Source of the DNA: Acuticoccus kalidii
Lineage (GTDB): Bacteria > Pseudomonadota > Alphaproteobacteria > Rhizobiales > Amorphaceae
Direction of reading: 5' to 3'
DNA length: 64,000 nucleotides
Assembly (NCBI RefSeq): GCF_021556395.1
Contig: NZ_JAKGCS010000036.1
Span: 124,001 to 188,000, forward strand
Shown here: one piece after another, positions 11,487 to 22,587 of the stretch
How positions within the stretch are numbered: the stretch's first letter is position 1
Layout: each line of letters opens with the position of its first letter
Position numbers and translations under genes: made by a program
The notes under the pieces: model-generated
Databases searched by the model: none
What the model was told of the DNA's origin: nothing
What the model saw: the letters and a program-made list of their open reading frames with translations, nothing else

Positions 11487-12464
11487 TCAGGTCGAGACCG
11501 ACGCCGGCTCCTGCTCGGCCTTGGGCGTGCCGCCGGCGCTCTCGCCCTCGGCTTGGGTTTCGCCGCCGGCGACGCTTTCGGGTGAGGGAAGCGCGATCGC
11601 CTCGGGGGCCGGCGGAAGCTGGTGCATCATCACGCGCATGAGCTTGGCGAGCGTTCCCCGCATCTCGTGGCGGTGGACGACGAGATCGACCATGCCGTGC
11701 TCGTGGAGATATTCGGCGCGCTGGAAGCCGTCGGGCAGCTTCTGGCGGATCGTCTGCTCGATGACGCGCGGGCCGGCGAAGCCGATGAGGGCGCCGGGCT
11801 CGGCGATGTGGACGTCGCCCAGCATCGCGTAGGACGCGGTGACGCCGCCCGTGGTCGGGTTGGTGAGGACGACGATATAAGGAAGGCCCGCTTCGCGCAG
11901 GGCGATGACGGCCGCCGTGGTGCGCGGCATCTGCATGAGGGAGAGGATGCCCTCCTGCATGCGCGCGCCCCCCGAGGCGGCGAACAGGACATAGGGCGTG
12001 CGCTCACGGATCGCGGCTTCCGCGCCGGTGACGATCGCCTCACCGGCCGCCATGCCCAGAGAGCCGCCCATGAAGGCGAAGTCCTGGATCGCGACGGTGA
12101 CCGGAAGCGTCTCGATGGCGCCCTTCGCGACCGTCACCGCGTCGTCGCGGCCGGTCTTGGCGCGGGCGTCGCGCAGGCGGTCCTGATAGCGGCGCTCGTC
12201 GCGGAATTTCAGCGGATCGAGCGGGACCGAGGGAAGGGAAAGCGTCTCGTAGGTTCCGCCGTCGAACAGCGTCTCGAGCCGCTTCGGCACCGGCATCCGC
12301 ATGTGGAAGCCGGACCCCGGAACGACCCACTGATTTTGCTCCAGATCGCGATGGAAGACCATCTCGCCCGTCTCGGGGCATTTGATCCAGAGATTGTTCG
12401 GCGTGTCGCGCTTGGTCCAGAAGGAAGAGATCTTCGGACGGACGACGGAGCTGATCCAGTTCAT
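11487..12464 (-). CDS. accD: Acetyl-CoA carboxylase carboxyltransferase beta subunit
   Basis: Beta subunit of the carboxyltransferase that makes malonyl-CoA with AccA. It is 325 residues long. The carboxyltransferase core is clear ([49 protein letters not shown]). The N-terminal region that forms a four-cysteine zinc finger in E. coli reads [20 protein letters not shown], and only one of those cysteines remains. The same loss is known in other Rhizobiales AccD proteins. The start overlaps the trpA stop by 4 nt (ATGA). Confidence 0.95.
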   Translation of the reverse strand: MNWISSVVRPKISSFWTKRDTPNNLWIKCPETGEMVFHRDLEQNQWVVPGSGFHMRMPVPKRLETLFDGGTYETLSLPSVPLDPLKFRDERRYQDRLRDARAKTGRDDAVTVAKGAIETLPVTVAIQDFAFMGGSLGMAAGEAIVTGAEAAIRERTPYVLFAASGGARMQEGILSLMQMPRTTAAVIALREAGLPYIVVLTNPTTGGVTASYAMLGDVHIAEPGALIGFAGPRVIEQTIRQKLPDGFQRAEYLHEHGMVDLVVHRHEMRGTLAKLMRVMMHQLPPAPEAIALPSPESVAGGETQAEGESAGGTPKAEQEPASVST

Positions 12465-13278
12465 ACGGCAACCTCAGCGCGGGCTTGGCGGACACCGCTC
12501 GCGAGGGACTTCACAAAGGCATGGGTGGCGGCCGGCGCGGTGCCGGGTTCCGCCTTGGCGATGACGTCGACAATGGCCGAGCCGACCACGACGGCGTCCG
12601 CGACGCGCGCGATTTCGGCGGCCTGGTCCGGCGTCTTCACGCCGAAGCCCACGCCGACCGGAAGCGTCGTCGCCGCTTTCAATCGAGCGACGGCACGGCC
12701 GATATCCGCAGCGGCCGCGCTCGCCGTGCCGGTGATCCCGGCGATCGCAACGTAATAAAGGAAGCCGGACGTGTTGGCGAGGACCGCGGGAAGGCGCGCG
12801 TCGTCGGTCGTCGGCGTGGCGAGGCGGATGAAGTCGAGACCGGCCTCGCGCGCGGGCAGGCAGAGCTCGTCGTCCTCCTCGGGCGGCAGATCGACGACGA
12901 TGAGCCCGTCGACGCCGGCATCGGTGGCGGCCTTCAGGAAATCGGCGACGCCGCGATGATAGATCGGGTTGTAGTAGCCCATCAGGACGATCGGGGTCGT
13001 GTCGTCCTTCTTGCGGAAATTGCGGACGAGGCCGAGCGTCGCGGCGAGGGAACCGCCGGCATCCAGCGCGCGGCGCGAAGCCGCTTGGATCGCCGGGCCG
13101 TCGGCCATCGGGTCAGTGAAGGGCATGCCGAGCTCGATCACGTCGGCGCCCGCATGGGGCAGGCCGTCGAGGATCGCGGCGGACGTCGCAAGGTCCGGGT
13201 CGCCGGCGGACACGAAGGTCACGAGCGCGGCGCGGCCTTCCTCGGCGAGCGCGTCGAAACGGGCTTTGATGCGGCTCA

Positions 13279-13279
<1 letters not shown>
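12461..13279 (-). CDS. trpA: Tryptophan synthase alpha chain
   Basis: Cleaves indole-3-glycerol phosphate to indole, which is channelled to TrpB. It is a 272-residue TIM barrel. The family signature [21 protein letters not shown] contains the catalytic residues, and [11 protein letters not shown] and [12 protein letters not shown] are typical. It overlaps trpB by one base and accD by four, which suggests translational coupling. Confidence 0.96.
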
Positions 13280-14501
<1,222 letters not shown>

Positions 14502-14505
<4 letters not shown>

Positions 14506-15197
14506 GCTGTGATTCCTTCGGCGGCAGATGCGGTTCGGACGGCCTCGACGAAAGCGGCCATCTTGGCCGCGTCCTTGACGCCGTTCGTCTCGACGCCGGA
14601 CGAGACGTCCACCGCGTAGGGGCGCACGAAGCGCGCCGCTTCACCAACGCTCGCTGGGTCGAGACCGCCTGAAAGCATGAAGGGTCGCGAGGGGTCAAGC
14701 GCCGTCAGAAGGCTCCAATCGAAGCGCTTGCCGTGTCCGCCGGGGCGGTCGGCGCCCTTGGGGGGCTTCGCGTCGATCACGAGGAGCGCGTCGTAGAGCG
14801 AGGCGGCGGCGAGGTCGTCCGCGGTGGCGACGCCGAGGGCCTTCGCCATCGGCAATCCGGTGCGGGCGGACAGCGCGGCGACACGCGCCGGCGGCTCCTT
14901 GCCGTGGAGCTGGAGCGCGTCGGGGCGGACGGCATCGATGAAGGGCATGAGGGTCGCGTCGTCCGCGTCGACCGTGAGGGCGACGATCGTCGCCCGGCCG
15001 CGCACCGCTTCGGCGACGGCGGCCGCCGCATCGATCGCGAGATGGCGCGGGCTCGGCGGGAAGTGGACGATGCCGACCATGTCGGCGCCCGCCGCCACCG
15101 CCGCATCGGCGAGCGCTGGCGTGGTGATCCCGCAGATCTTGATCAGCGGGCCCCTGCGGGCAGGTGGCCACCCGGATATGGGGCCCGCGTCGATCAC
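14502..15197 (-). CDS. trpF: Phosphoribosylanthranilate isomerase
   Basis: Converts N-(5-phosphoribosyl)anthranilate to the ribulose form in tryptophan synthesis. It is a 231-residue TIM barrel. Active-site motif KICGITTP lies at about 21-28, [13 protein letters not shown] and DALQLHGKE follow, and [11 protein letters not shown] and [13 protein letters not shown] are in the C-terminal phosphate-binding region. The GTG start overlaps the fabI stop by 4 nt. The first 18 residues before LIKICG are longer than usual, so a later start is possible. Confidence 0.93.
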
Positions 15198-16081
15198 GAT
15201 TCCTCGGCGAGGATGTCGGGCCGGCGGGCCTCCACCTTCTCCTCGATGATTTCGCGACGCTCCTCCGCCCGCAGCTCGTCGAGCTTGGGCATCGACATCA
15301 CGCTGAAGCCGGAATCCACATAGTGGATCTCGCCGGTGACGCCGGAGGAGTAGTCGGACAGGAGATAGGCGGCGGAGCGGCCGATCTCTTCGAGCGTGAC
15401 GGTGCGCTCGAGCGGGGAGTGCTTGCGCTGATAGTTGAACATCAGCCGCGCGTCGGTGACGCCAGCGCCGGCGAGGGTGCGCACCGGGCCGGCCGAGATC
15501 GCGTTGACGCGCACGCCGGTGGCGCCGAAATCAGCCGCGAGATACCGCACGGACGATTCGAGCGCCGCCTTGGCGACTCCCATCACGTTGTAATTCGGCA
15601 TGACCTTCACGGAACCGCCATAGGTCAGCGTTAACATGGACCCGCCGTCGGTCATCAGCTCGGCGGCGCGCCGCGCCGATTCGGTGAAGGAGAAGCACGA
15701 GATGAGCATGGTGCGCGTGAAATTCTCGCGCGAGGTGTCCGCGAAGCGGCCCTTCAGCTCGTTCTTGTCCGAGAAGGCGACGGCGTGCACGAAGAAGTCG
15801 ATCGACCCCCAGTGCTTCGCCGCGACGTCGAAGAGGCCGTTGACGCTGTCGAGATCCTCGACATCGCACCGTTCGAGGAACGTCGCCTCCACCTGATCGG
15901 CCAGCGGACGCACGCGGCGGCCGAACTGGTCGTTCTGGAAGGTGAGGCCGATCTCTGCGCCTTCAGCGTGGAGCTGACGCGTGATTCCCCAGGCGATGGA
16001 GTGGTTGTTCGCCACTCCCATCACGATACCTCGTTTGCCGGCCATCAAGCCGCCGGCTTTCAATTCGCCATCAGCCATCAT
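15194..16081 (-). CDS. fabI: Enoyl-ACP reductase (NADH), FabI type
   Basis: Reduces trans-2-enoyl-ACP in the last step of each fatty acid elongation round. The SDR-like fold carries the FabI-specific active site YNVMGVAK (Tyr-x6-Lys), the cofactor loop [12 protein letters not shown] and the C-terminal [13 protein letters not shown]. The frame is open upstream, but ATG 16081 (or 16078, adjacent) gives a normal N-terminus and lets the gene overlap the fabB end by about 11 nt. It carries a 30-residue acidic and basic tail after VMSMP. Triclosan-type inhibitors act on this family. Confidence 0.94.
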   Translation of the reverse strand: MMADGELKAGGLMAGKRGIVMGVANNHSIAWGITRQLHAEGAEIGLTFQNDQFGRRVRPLADQVEATFLERCDVEDLDSVNGLFDVAAKHWGSIDFFVHAVAFSDKNELKGRFADTSRENFTRTMLISCFSFTESARRAAELMTDGGSMLTLTYGGSVKVMPNYNVMGVAKAALESSVRYLAADFGATGVRVNAISAGPVRTLAGAGVTDARLMFNYQRKHSPLERTVTLEEIGRSAAYLLSDYSSGVTGEIHYVDSGFSVMSMPKLDELRAEERREIIEEKVEARRPDILAEES

Positions 16082-17291
16082 AGCGCGCCAAGACAATAGA
16101 AGCATTGGTGCCGCCAAAGCCGAAGCCATTGGACAGCACGGTTTCGATCGGAACGTTATCCTGCCGTTCGCGGACGATCGGCAGATCGGCGAACGCGGGG
16201 TCGAGCTCTTCGATATGGGCGGAGCCCGCGATGAAGCCGTTGCGCATCATGATGAGCGAATAGATCGCCTCGTGCACACCGGCCGCGCCTTGGGCGTGAC
16301 CCGATAGGGATTTGGTCGCCGAAATGGGCGGCACGTCGTCACCAAAAACTTCGCGCACCCCTTCCATCTCCTTGAGATCGCCGATCGGCGTGGAGGTGGC
16401 GTGTGGATTGATATAATCGATCTTGCGATTGCCGGCCTGAGCGAGCGCGGCGCGCATACAGCGCACACCACCTTCGCCGGAGGGGGCGACCATGTCGACC
16501 CCGTCGGAGGTGGCCGCATAGCCGACGATCTCGGCGATGATGTTCGACCCGCGCGCCTTGGCGTGTTCGAGCTCTTCGAGAACGAGCACGCCCGCGCCGC
16601 CGGCGATCACGAAGCCGTCGCGGTTCTTGTCGAACGGGCGGGAGGCGACGGCCGGCCGATCGTTATAATGGCTCGACATGGCGCCCATCGCGTCGAACAG
16701 GACGGACAGCGTCCAGTCGAGCTCTTCGCAGCCGCCGGCGAACACGATGTCCTGCTTGCCGAGCATGATCTGCTCGGCGGCGTGACCGATGCAGATGTTC
16801 GTCGTCGCGCACGCGGCGGACATCGAATAATTGAGACCCTTGATCTTGAAGTGCGTCGCGAGCGTCGCCGAGGCGGTGGAGCTCATCGCCTTCGGGACGG
16901 CGAACGGGCCGATCCGCTTCGGACCCTTGGTCCGCGCGATGTCGGCCGCCTCGACGATGGTCCGCGTCGACGGTCCGCCCGAGCCCATGACGAGGCCGGT
17001 GCGCACGTTCGAGATCTCGCTCTCTTCGAGGCCGGCGTCACGGATCGCCTGGTCCATGGCGACATGGTTCCAGGCCGTGCCGCCGCCATGAAAGCGCATG
17101 GCGCGGCGGTCGACGCACTCGGACGCGTCGAGCGTCGGCGCGCCGTGCACCTGGCTGCGGAATCCGTGTTCGGCGTATGACTCGGCACGCACGATGCCCG
17201 AACGCCCCTCTTGGAGCGATGCGGTCACCTCTTGCGTCGACCCGCCCAGCGGCGAGACGATGCCCATGCCGGTGACAACCACCCGTTTCAT
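16071..17291 (-). CDS. fabB: 3-oxoacyl-ACP synthase I
   Basis: Condensing enzyme that elongates acyl-ACP with malonyl-ACP and is needed for unsaturated fatty acids. It is 406 residues long. The nucleophile Cys lies in [14 protein letters not shown]; the two histidines are in [11 protein letters not shown] and [10 protein letters not shown]. The C-terminal [10 protein letters not shown] is typical of KAS I/II. It follows fabA by 48 nt, the arrangement of the anaerobic unsaturated-fatty-acid pathway. Confidence 0.96.
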   Translation of the reverse strand: MKRVVVTGMGIVSPLGGSTQEVTASLQEGRSGIVRAESYAEHGFRSQVHGAPTLDASECVDRRAMRFHGGGTAWNHVAMDQAIRDAGLEESEISNVRTGLVMGSGGPSTRTIVEAADIARTKGPKRIGPFAVPKAMSSTASATLATHFKIKGLNYSMSAACATTNICIGHAAEQIMLGKQDIVFAGGCEELDWTLSVLFDAMGAMSSHYNDRPAVASRPFDKNRDGFVIAGGAGVLVLEELEHAKARGSNIIAEIVGYAATSDGVDMVAPSGEGGVRCMRAALAQAGNRKIDYINPHATSTPIGDLKEMEGVREVFGDDVPPISATKSLSGHAQGAAGVHEAIYSLIMMRNGFIAGSAHIEELDPAFADLPIVRERQDNVPIETVLSNGFGFGGTNASIVLARYDG

Positions 17292-17339
17292 GAAAACTCC
17301 AAATTCCGACCGGCCCAGAGGCCTAGAGCGTGAGTGCCC

Positions 17340-17873
17340 TTAGGAGGCTTGCGCCGCGTCCTTGAACAGCCCGACCCGAAGATCTTCCGCCTTGTAGATG
17401 GCTTCCCCGTCCGCCTTCAACCAGCCGTCGGCGATGCCCAAGGTGAGCTTCGAGCGCATGACGCGCTTGAGGTCGATGCCATATTCCACAAGTTTCACGT
17501 TCGGAAGCACCTGACCGCTGAACTTGATCGAGCCGACCGAGAGGGCGCGGCCGCGCCCTTCGCCGCCGAGCCAGCCGAGAAAGAAGCCGAGCATCTGCCA
17601 CATCGCATCTAGGCCGAGACAGCCGGGCATCACCGGGTCGCCCTTGAAGTGACAGTCGAAGAACCAGAGGTCCTCGCGAAGGTCGAGCTCGGCACGGATC
17701 TCGCCTTTGCCGTGCGCGCCGCCGGTTTCCGATATTTTCGTGATGCGATCGAACATCAACATCGGCGGCAACGGCAATTGCGCGTTGCCGGGGCCAAACA
17801 GCTCGCCGCGGGCGCAAGCCAAAAGATCTTCGTACTCGTATTGCGACCGCTTAATGGTGTTCGTCATTGCCAT
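17340..17873 (-). CDS. fabA: 3-hydroxydecanoyl-ACP dehydratase/isomerase
   Basis: Dehydrates 3-hydroxydecanoyl-ACP and isomerises the product to the cis-3 form, the branch point for unsaturated fatty acids. It is a 177-residue hot-dog fold. Catalytic His75 and Asp89 lie in [11 protein letters not shown] and CLGLDAMWQ. It is the first gene of the fabA-fabB-fabI-trp run and is divergent from irr, an arrangement known in Rhizobiales. Confidence 0.96.
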   Translation of the reverse strand: MAMTNTIKRSQYEYEDLLACARGELFGPGNAQLPLPPMLMFDRITKISETGGAHGKGEIRAELDLREDLWFFDCHFKGDPVMPGCLGLDAMWQMLGFFLGWLGGEGRGRALSVGSIKFSGQVLPNVKLVEYGIDLKRVMRSKLTLGIADGWLKADGEAIYKAEDLRVGLFKDAAQAS

Positions 17874-18069
17874 CGGTAAAATCAGTTCTCATCCCCGAGC
17901 GTTCCACCGAGATTGGGGTCGAGGTTCCTCTGGCGCAAGCGACCGGGTGGTCACGAGCGCACGGTTATCGTTGCCGTTCGTTATGGCCGATTATCGATCC
18001 GTGGCAAGCGTGGCACTGACACGGATCATTGATCTCGTTGATCCGGACCGTTATATCCATTCCCGAGCG

Positions 18070-18090
18070 CGTGGCAAAAGCCACGTTTTT
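18070..18090 (+). terminator. Terminator-like hairpin in the irr leader
   Basis: A perfect 6-bp stem (CGTGGC, GCCACG) with an AAAA loop is followed directly by TTTTT and ends 22 nt before the irr ATG. It has the form of an intrinsic terminator. It could attenuate irr transcription or end a short upstream transcript. AGGGTAGG just after it could serve as the irr ribosome-binding site. Confidence 0.55.
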
Positions 18091-18112
18091 GAGCAGTTTT
18101 TTAGGGTAGGCC

Positions 18113-18571
18113 ATGGCAGTTTTCTTCTCACGCGAAACGACGGACGGCGCTAAGGACGTGCAGCCGGTTGGCGTTCACGTGCGGGAAATGCTGAAAGGGT
18201 CCGGCCTTCGGCCGACCCGGCAGCGTGTCGCGCTCGGCAATATCCTGTTCGGCCGCGGCCACCGCCACGTTTCGGCGGAAGGCCTGCACGAAGAGGCAGT
18301 GTCGGCTCGCGTCCCGGTGTCGCTCGCGACCGTGTACAACACGCTGCATCAGTTCACCGAGGTGGGCCTGCTGCGCGAAATCGCGGTCGACGGTACGAAA
18401 ACCTATTTCGACACCAACACCGACGATCACCACCACTTCTTCGATGAGGCCACCGGCGCCGTGACGGACATTCCCTCGCGCAGCCTGTCGCTCACCCGCG
18501 TCCCCGAGGCGCCGGAAGGGATGGAAATCTCCCGCGTCGACGTCGTGGTGCGCATTCGCCCGCGGAGCTGA
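18113..18571 (+). CDS. irr: Iron response regulator Irr (Fur family)
   Basis: A 152-residue Fur-family regulator. The winged-helix part (about 24-95) contains LRPTRQRVALGNILF and VSLATVYNTLHQFTEVGLL. The metal or heme-sensing His cluster DDHHHFFDE (His106-108) and its divergence from fabA point to Irr rather than Fur or Zur. In Rhizobiales, Irr represses heme and iron-using genes under iron limitation and is destabilised or inactivated by heme. This copy has no cysteine at all, so it lacks the N-terminal Cys-Pro heme motif of Bradyrhizobium Irr. A strong terminator follows. Confidence 0.9.
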   Translation: MAVFFSRETTDGAKDVQPVGVHVREMLKGSGLRPTRQRVALGNILFGRGHRHVSAEGLHEEAVSARVPVSLATVYNTLHQFTEVGLLREIAVDGTKTYFDTNTDDHHHFFDEATGAVTDIPSRSLSLTRVPEAPEGMEISRVDVVVRIRPRS

Positions 18572-18645
18572 GCGGGTCAGGCGATTCGTCGCGGATTGCT
18601 CACCCGCGAGAATCGGTGACCGGCGGTCGCGCTGGTTGCGACATC

Positions 18646-18681
18646 AAGCCGCCTCGATCGAGGCGGCTTTTTTTATTTTTT
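18646..18681 (+). terminator. Intrinsic terminator after irr
   Basis: A 24-nt perfect palindrome (18646-18669, AAGCCGCCTCGA and its complement) is followed by a T-rich run through 18681. It lies 75 nt after the irr stop and before the convergent GDSL gene. Confidence 0.9.
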
Positions 18682-18708
18682 CGCCCTGCTCACGAATCGC
18701 GATTCACC

Positions 18709-20532
18709 TCATGCGAGGAATATCGCCGAATCGTAAAGTGCGTCGGCGACGCTGAAATCCTCCCGCGCCGGGAGACCCACGGTCCATAGATCGGCGAGCG
18801 CGAGGCGCTCGGCCAGCGCCGGCGCGATGTCGAGCCCGGCGGGCAACGCGCGCTCCTCGACGATCACCACCCGCTCGATGCCGGTGAAGGCGAGCCCCAA
18901 AGCGGGGATGCTCACGTCGCCGATCGCCCCGCCGAATCCGCGCGAGGCGTCGATCGCATCGATCACCAGCGTCCGGTCGCCAGCATCGGGCAGGATCAGA
19001 AGCAGCGTGTCCCATCCGGGGCCGCCGTCGAAGACGTCGATGTCGGCCGCGTTCGCCGCCGTGCCGCCGAGAAGGGGCTCGTCGACATGGACGAGGAGGT
19101 CGTTGCCCCGGCCGCCCCGGACCAGATCGCTGCCGAGACCGTCGAAGAGGGCGTCGTGTCCCGATCCGCCGTCCAGCGTGTCGTTCCCGTCATGGCCGTC
19201 CAGGATATCGTTGCCGGCGGGGAGGCGGATGCCGAATAGACGCGGTCCGGCGCCGCCATGCAGCGCATCGTTCCCGCTGCCGCCGGCCAGAATATCGTCC
19301 CCGCGGCCGCCATTCACAGTGTCGTTGCCGGCCCCGGCGAACACGATGTCCGCCCCGCGATCGGTGACGATCGCATCGTTTCCGCCGCCCATGATCATCA
19401 GATCGTCGCCGGAAAACAGCGTGTCGCGGGTGAAGCCGCCGGCGTCGCCGCCGAATGTCACCGTGCCGGTGAGGGAGGCGTCGAGAAAGGCGGCGATGAG
19501 GTCGTGGGCATTGGCGTTCGGATGGAGGATGTCGAAGAAGAAAGAGCGATCGTCCGGCGCGGCGAAGGGGAAATCGGGATTGACCGGCTCGAAGAGGGCG
19601 AGCGCGCCGCCCTCGTCCACGGGATAGGGGCTCGAGGCCTCATAATAAGGCTCGGCGAACGCCTGGATGTTGAAGTTCGACGGGTCGGCCTCCACCGCGC
19701 TCACCAAGGCGGCGACGTCGACCGTCTTCACCTGCGCGTCGAAGTCCGGCCGGAGCGTCAGCGCCGAAAGTGCGGCGCCGAGAACCGCGTTCTGCAGCTC
19801 CATCAAAATGTCGGCGATCGCGGGGACGGGCGCAGCGATGCGGTTCACGAGGGGGACGTTGGCGATCGGGCTCGTGAGATAGACGATCGTGTCCACCCCG
19901 GCGGCATCGAGCCGCAGTGCGGCCTCGACCGTGGTCTCGACGATGCCCGCCATCGTCGCCGCGAACTCGGGCAGGATCGCGAGAACCGTCTCGATCGACA
20001 CGGCGCCGGAGAAGAGGTCCGCGTTGCCGGCGACGACATCGGCGAGGTCGTTCGCGCCGACGAGAAGGGTGACGGCGGCGTTGGCCGGCGCGCCGCGCTC
20101 CTCGAAATCGGCGATGATCCGGTCGACCTGGGCGGTGAGGTTGATGTCGTAGGCGCGCTGCTCGGGTGTGAGGTCCGCACCGGCGAAATCGAACAGGCTG
20201 ACAGTGCCGCCGGGGTCGGTGCCGTTGCGCAGCGATTGCTCGACGGTGCGCGAGCCGATCGCCCGCGCGGTCGCGACGGCGACGTTCACGATGTCGCCGG
20301 CAAGGCCCAGCGTCCACACGGCGGTCTGCGGGTAGGAGACGCCATCGTCCTGCCCGTCCCCGTCGATGTCGCCCTGGAGATTGGTGATCGAGAGCGAATA
20401 AAGGAGCTCTTCGCGAAGCGTCGCGTCCATTCCCGGCGGGGTGATGAGGGGAATGAAATTGCCGTAATCGGTGAGGCTGTCGCCGGCTGCGTAGAGGACG
20501 CTGTAAGGGGGCCTTGGACCGAAAAGACTCAT
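18709..20532 (-). CDS. Secreted GDSL/SGNH esterase with RTX calcium-binding repeats
   Basis: A 607-residue protein. The N-terminal SGNH hydrolase has block I GDSLTDYGN (Ser19), block III LLVGANDLADV and block V DILHPNANAHD with the catalytic Asp-His. Acidic nonapeptide RTX repeats follow (GGGNDAIV, GAGNDTVNGGRGDDIL, GGSGNDALHGG, GHDGNDTLDGG, GGRGNDLL). RTX tracts bind calcium outside the cell and usually mark type I secretion. No Sec signal peptide is present, which fits. No ABC exporter genes are adjacent. ATG 20532 is preferred over a GTG at 20547 because GAGGA lies 4-5 bases upstream. The lipid or ester substrate is unknown. Confidence 0.88.
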   Translation of the reverse strand: MSLFGPRPPYSVLYAAGDSLTDYGNFIPLITPPGMDATLREELLYSLSITNLQGDIDGDGQDDGVSYPQTAVWTLGLAGDIVNVAVATARAIGSRTVEQSLRNGTDPGGTVSLFDFAGADLTPEQRAYDINLTAQVDRIIADFEERGAPANAAVTLLVGANDLADVVAGNADLFSGAVSIETVLAILPEFAATMAGIVETTVEAALRLDAAGVDTIVYLTSPIANVPLVNRIAAPVPAIADILMELQNAVLGAALSALTLRPDFDAQVKTVDVAALVSAVEADPSNFNIQAFAEPYYEASSPYPVDEGGALALFEPVNPDFPFAAPDDRSFFFDILHPNANAHDLIAAFLDASLTGTVTFGGDAGGFTRDTLFSGDDLMIMGGGNDAIVTDRGADIVFAGAGNDTVNGGRGDDILAGGSGNDALHGGAGPRLFGIRLPAGNDILDGHDGNDTLDGGSGHDALFDGLGSDLVRGGRGNDLLVHVDEPLLGGTAANAADIDVFDGGPGWDTLLLILPDAGDRTLVIDAIDASRGFGGAIGDVSIPALGLAFTGIERVVIVEERALPAGLDIAPALAERLALADLWTVGLPAREDFSVADALYDSAIFLA

Positions 20533-20625
20533 TGTGTCCTCGCGCACGGGAGAATGAGGCGAAGTCTAGCGCCGTTTCTGGCGAGGATGATCGTCGGTCG
20601 GCGGAAAAATACTCGGAATTTCGCG

Positions 20626-20659
20626 AAAAAAGCCCCGTCCGGCGTGGGCCGGGCGGGGC
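20626..20659 (-). terminator. Intrinsic terminator of the TRAP transporter operon
   Basis: Read on the minus strand, a GC stem pairing GCCCCG with CGGGGC (outer arms 20632-20637 and 20654-20659, with further internal pairing) is followed by six T (20626-20631). It lies just after the dctM stop. Confidence 0.8.
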
Positions 20660-20666
20660 GGTCGCC

Positions 20667-21947
20667 TTAGCGGTAGATCAGCGTCGGCAGCCACATGGTG
20701 ATGGCCGGCACGAAGGTGACGAGGATGAGCACGATGCCGAGCGGGATCAGGAACGGCGCCGTCGCCGTGACGCAGCGCTCGAACGGCACGTTGGAGACCC
20801 GCGAGAGAACGTAGAGCACCATCCCGATCGGCGGCGTCAGCAGGCCGATCATCAGATTGAGCACCATGATCACGCCGAAATGCACCGGGTCGACGCCGAC
20901 ATTGATGGCGATCGGCAAGAGCACGGGCACGAGGATGGTGATCGCCGCCACCGTCTCCATGAAGCAACCGACGATCAGGAGGATCAGGTTGATGAGGATC
21001 AGGATGACGATCGGATTGTCCGATGCGGACAAAAGCAGCGCCGCGAAGTGCTCGGGCACGCGGTTGGAGGTGAGGATCCAGGCGAAGATCGACGCCGCCG
21101 CGACGATGAAAAGGACGACGGCCGTGGTCTCGATCGTGTCGTAGGAGACGCGCAGAAAGCGCCGCCAGGACAGCGTGCGATAGACGAAGAGGCCAAGGAC
21201 CAGCGCCCACACACAGGCCGCGATCGCCGCCTCCGTCGGCGTGAACGCGCCCGTCAGGATGCCGCCGACGATGATCACCGGCGTGAGCAGCGACAGGAAA
21301 GCGCTGCGGAAGGTCTTGCCGAGGCGGACGATCGAGAAGGACTGGTCGCGCGGATAGCCGCGCACGCGCGAGAAATAGGCGACCATGATCATCAGCGCGA
21401 TGGCCATCACGAGGCCGGGAATGAAGCCGGCGGCGAAGAGCTGACCGATCGAGGCGCCGGCGACGACGCCGTAGATCACCATCGGCAGCGAGGGCGGGAT
21501 GATCGGTCCGATCGTCGACGAGGCGGCGGTGACGCCGACCGAGAAGCCGGGATCGTAGCCGGCATCGCGCATCGCCTTGATCTCGATCGCGCCGAGGCCG
21601 CCGGCGTCCGCGACGGCGGCGCCCGACATACCGGCAAAGATCACCGAAGCGCCGACATTGACGTGCCCGAGACCGCCCCGCATCCAGCCGACGAGGGCCT
21701 TCGCGAACTCGAAGATCCGTTCGGTGATGCCGGCGGTGTTCATGAGATTGCCGGCGAGGATGAAGAAGGGCACTGCGAGGAGCGGGAAGGAGTCGACACC
21801 GTTGATCATGCGGTGGGCGACGACCATCTCCGGCACCTGGCCGGTGATGAGGATGAAGACGGCGGACGACCCGGCGAGGGCGATCGCGACGGGGAAGCCG
21901 AGGGCGATGGCTCCGAAGAGGAGCACGAAGAGGACAACGAGTTCCAT
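20667..21947 (-). CDS. dctM: TRAP transporter large permease, DctM type
   Basis: A 426-residue inner-membrane protein with about 12 hydrophobic segments. DctM signatures include FFILAGNLMNTAGITERIF, GMSGAAVADAGGLGAIEIKAM and PPSLPMVIYG. It forms the ion-coupled channel of a tripartite ATP-independent periplasmic transporter with the DctQ and DctP proteins encoded directly upstream. It begins immediately after the dctQ stop. Confidence 0.93.
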   Translation of the reverse strand: MELVVLFVLLFGAIALGFPVAIALAGSSAVFILITGQVPEMVVAHRMINGVDSFPLLAVPFFILAGNLMNTAGITERIFEFAKALVGWMRGGLGHVNVGASVIFAGMSGAAVADAGGLGAIEIKAMRDAGYDPGFSVGVTAASSTIGPIIPPSLPMVIYGVVAGASIGQLFAAGFIPGLVMAIALMIMVAYFSRVRGYPRDQSFSIVRLGKTFRSAFLSLLTPVIIVGGILTGAFTPTEAAIAACVWALVLGLFVYRTLSWRRFLRVSYDTIETTAVVLFIVAAASIFAWILTSNRVPEHFAALLLSASDNPIVILILINLILLIVGCFMETVAAITILVPVLLPIAINVGVDPVHFGVIMVLNLMIGLLTPPIGMVLYVLSRVSNVPFERCVTATAPFLIPLGIVLILVTFVPAITMWLPTLIYR

Positions 21948-22511
21948 TCAGTCTATCGCAGTCGACGCGGCATGCCGCTCTGGGTCAATGAGCCGGCTGG
22001 TGCCGGTGGTGAGATGGCGAATGGCCGTGATGATGGCGTAGACGGTCATGCCGGCGAAGCAGACCGCGACGCTGTAGTAGACCCAGGATTTGGGCACATC
22101 GATCGAGACCATCATCTGGAAGGTCTTCCCGGCGAGTTCGTAGGTGAGCCAGGTGAGCGCGCCGTAGAAGACGACGGCGGTGATGTCGACGATCGTCTGC
22201 AAGATGCGGCGCAGGACGCGCGGCATCCAGCGATAGAGGATCTCGACCGCGATGTGGCTGCCTTTGCGCACCGCCATGATCGAGCCGATGAAGGTGACGC
22301 CGATCAGCAGGAAGCGCGCGATCTCCTCCGTCCAGCCGAGCGAGTCGTTCAGCACATAGCGCGTGAAGAACTGCAGGAAGACGACGAAGGCGAGCACCCA
22401 GAAGACGATGAGGACCGGCACGTCGACCCAGCGCAGGTCGGACAGGTCGATCTCATCGTCCTGGAAGAGGGGGGCGGATGCCGTGGCCGAATCGGCCGGT
22501 TCGGTGGTCAT
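21948..22511 (-). CDS. dctQ: TRAP transporter small permease, DctQ type
   Basis: A 187-residue protein with four transmembrane segments and the DctQ motifs FFTRYVLNDSLGWTEEIARF and MAVRKGSHIAVEIL. An N-terminal acidic cytoplasmic stretch precedes the first helix. The frame is open upstream to 22646, but the ATG at 22511 leaves a normal spacer after dctP. It couples with DctM, and the gene order dctP-dctQ-dctM is canonical. Confidence 0.9.
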   Translation of the reverse strand: MTTEPADSATASAPLFQDDEIDLSDLRWVDVPVLIVFWVLAFVVFLQFFTRYVLNDSLGWTEEIARFLLIGVTFIGSIMAVRKGSHIAVEILYRWMPRVLRRILQTIVDITAVVFYGALTWLTYELAGKTFQMMVSIDVPKSWVYYSVAVCFAGMTVYAIITAIRHLTTGTSRLIDPERHAASTAID

Positions 22512-22587
22512 GGGTTCGGGCACACTCACGCTTTGCGGGAAAGGCCCGGCCGCGTCGCGGCGGCCGGGAGACTGAGCGCTTCGGGCG

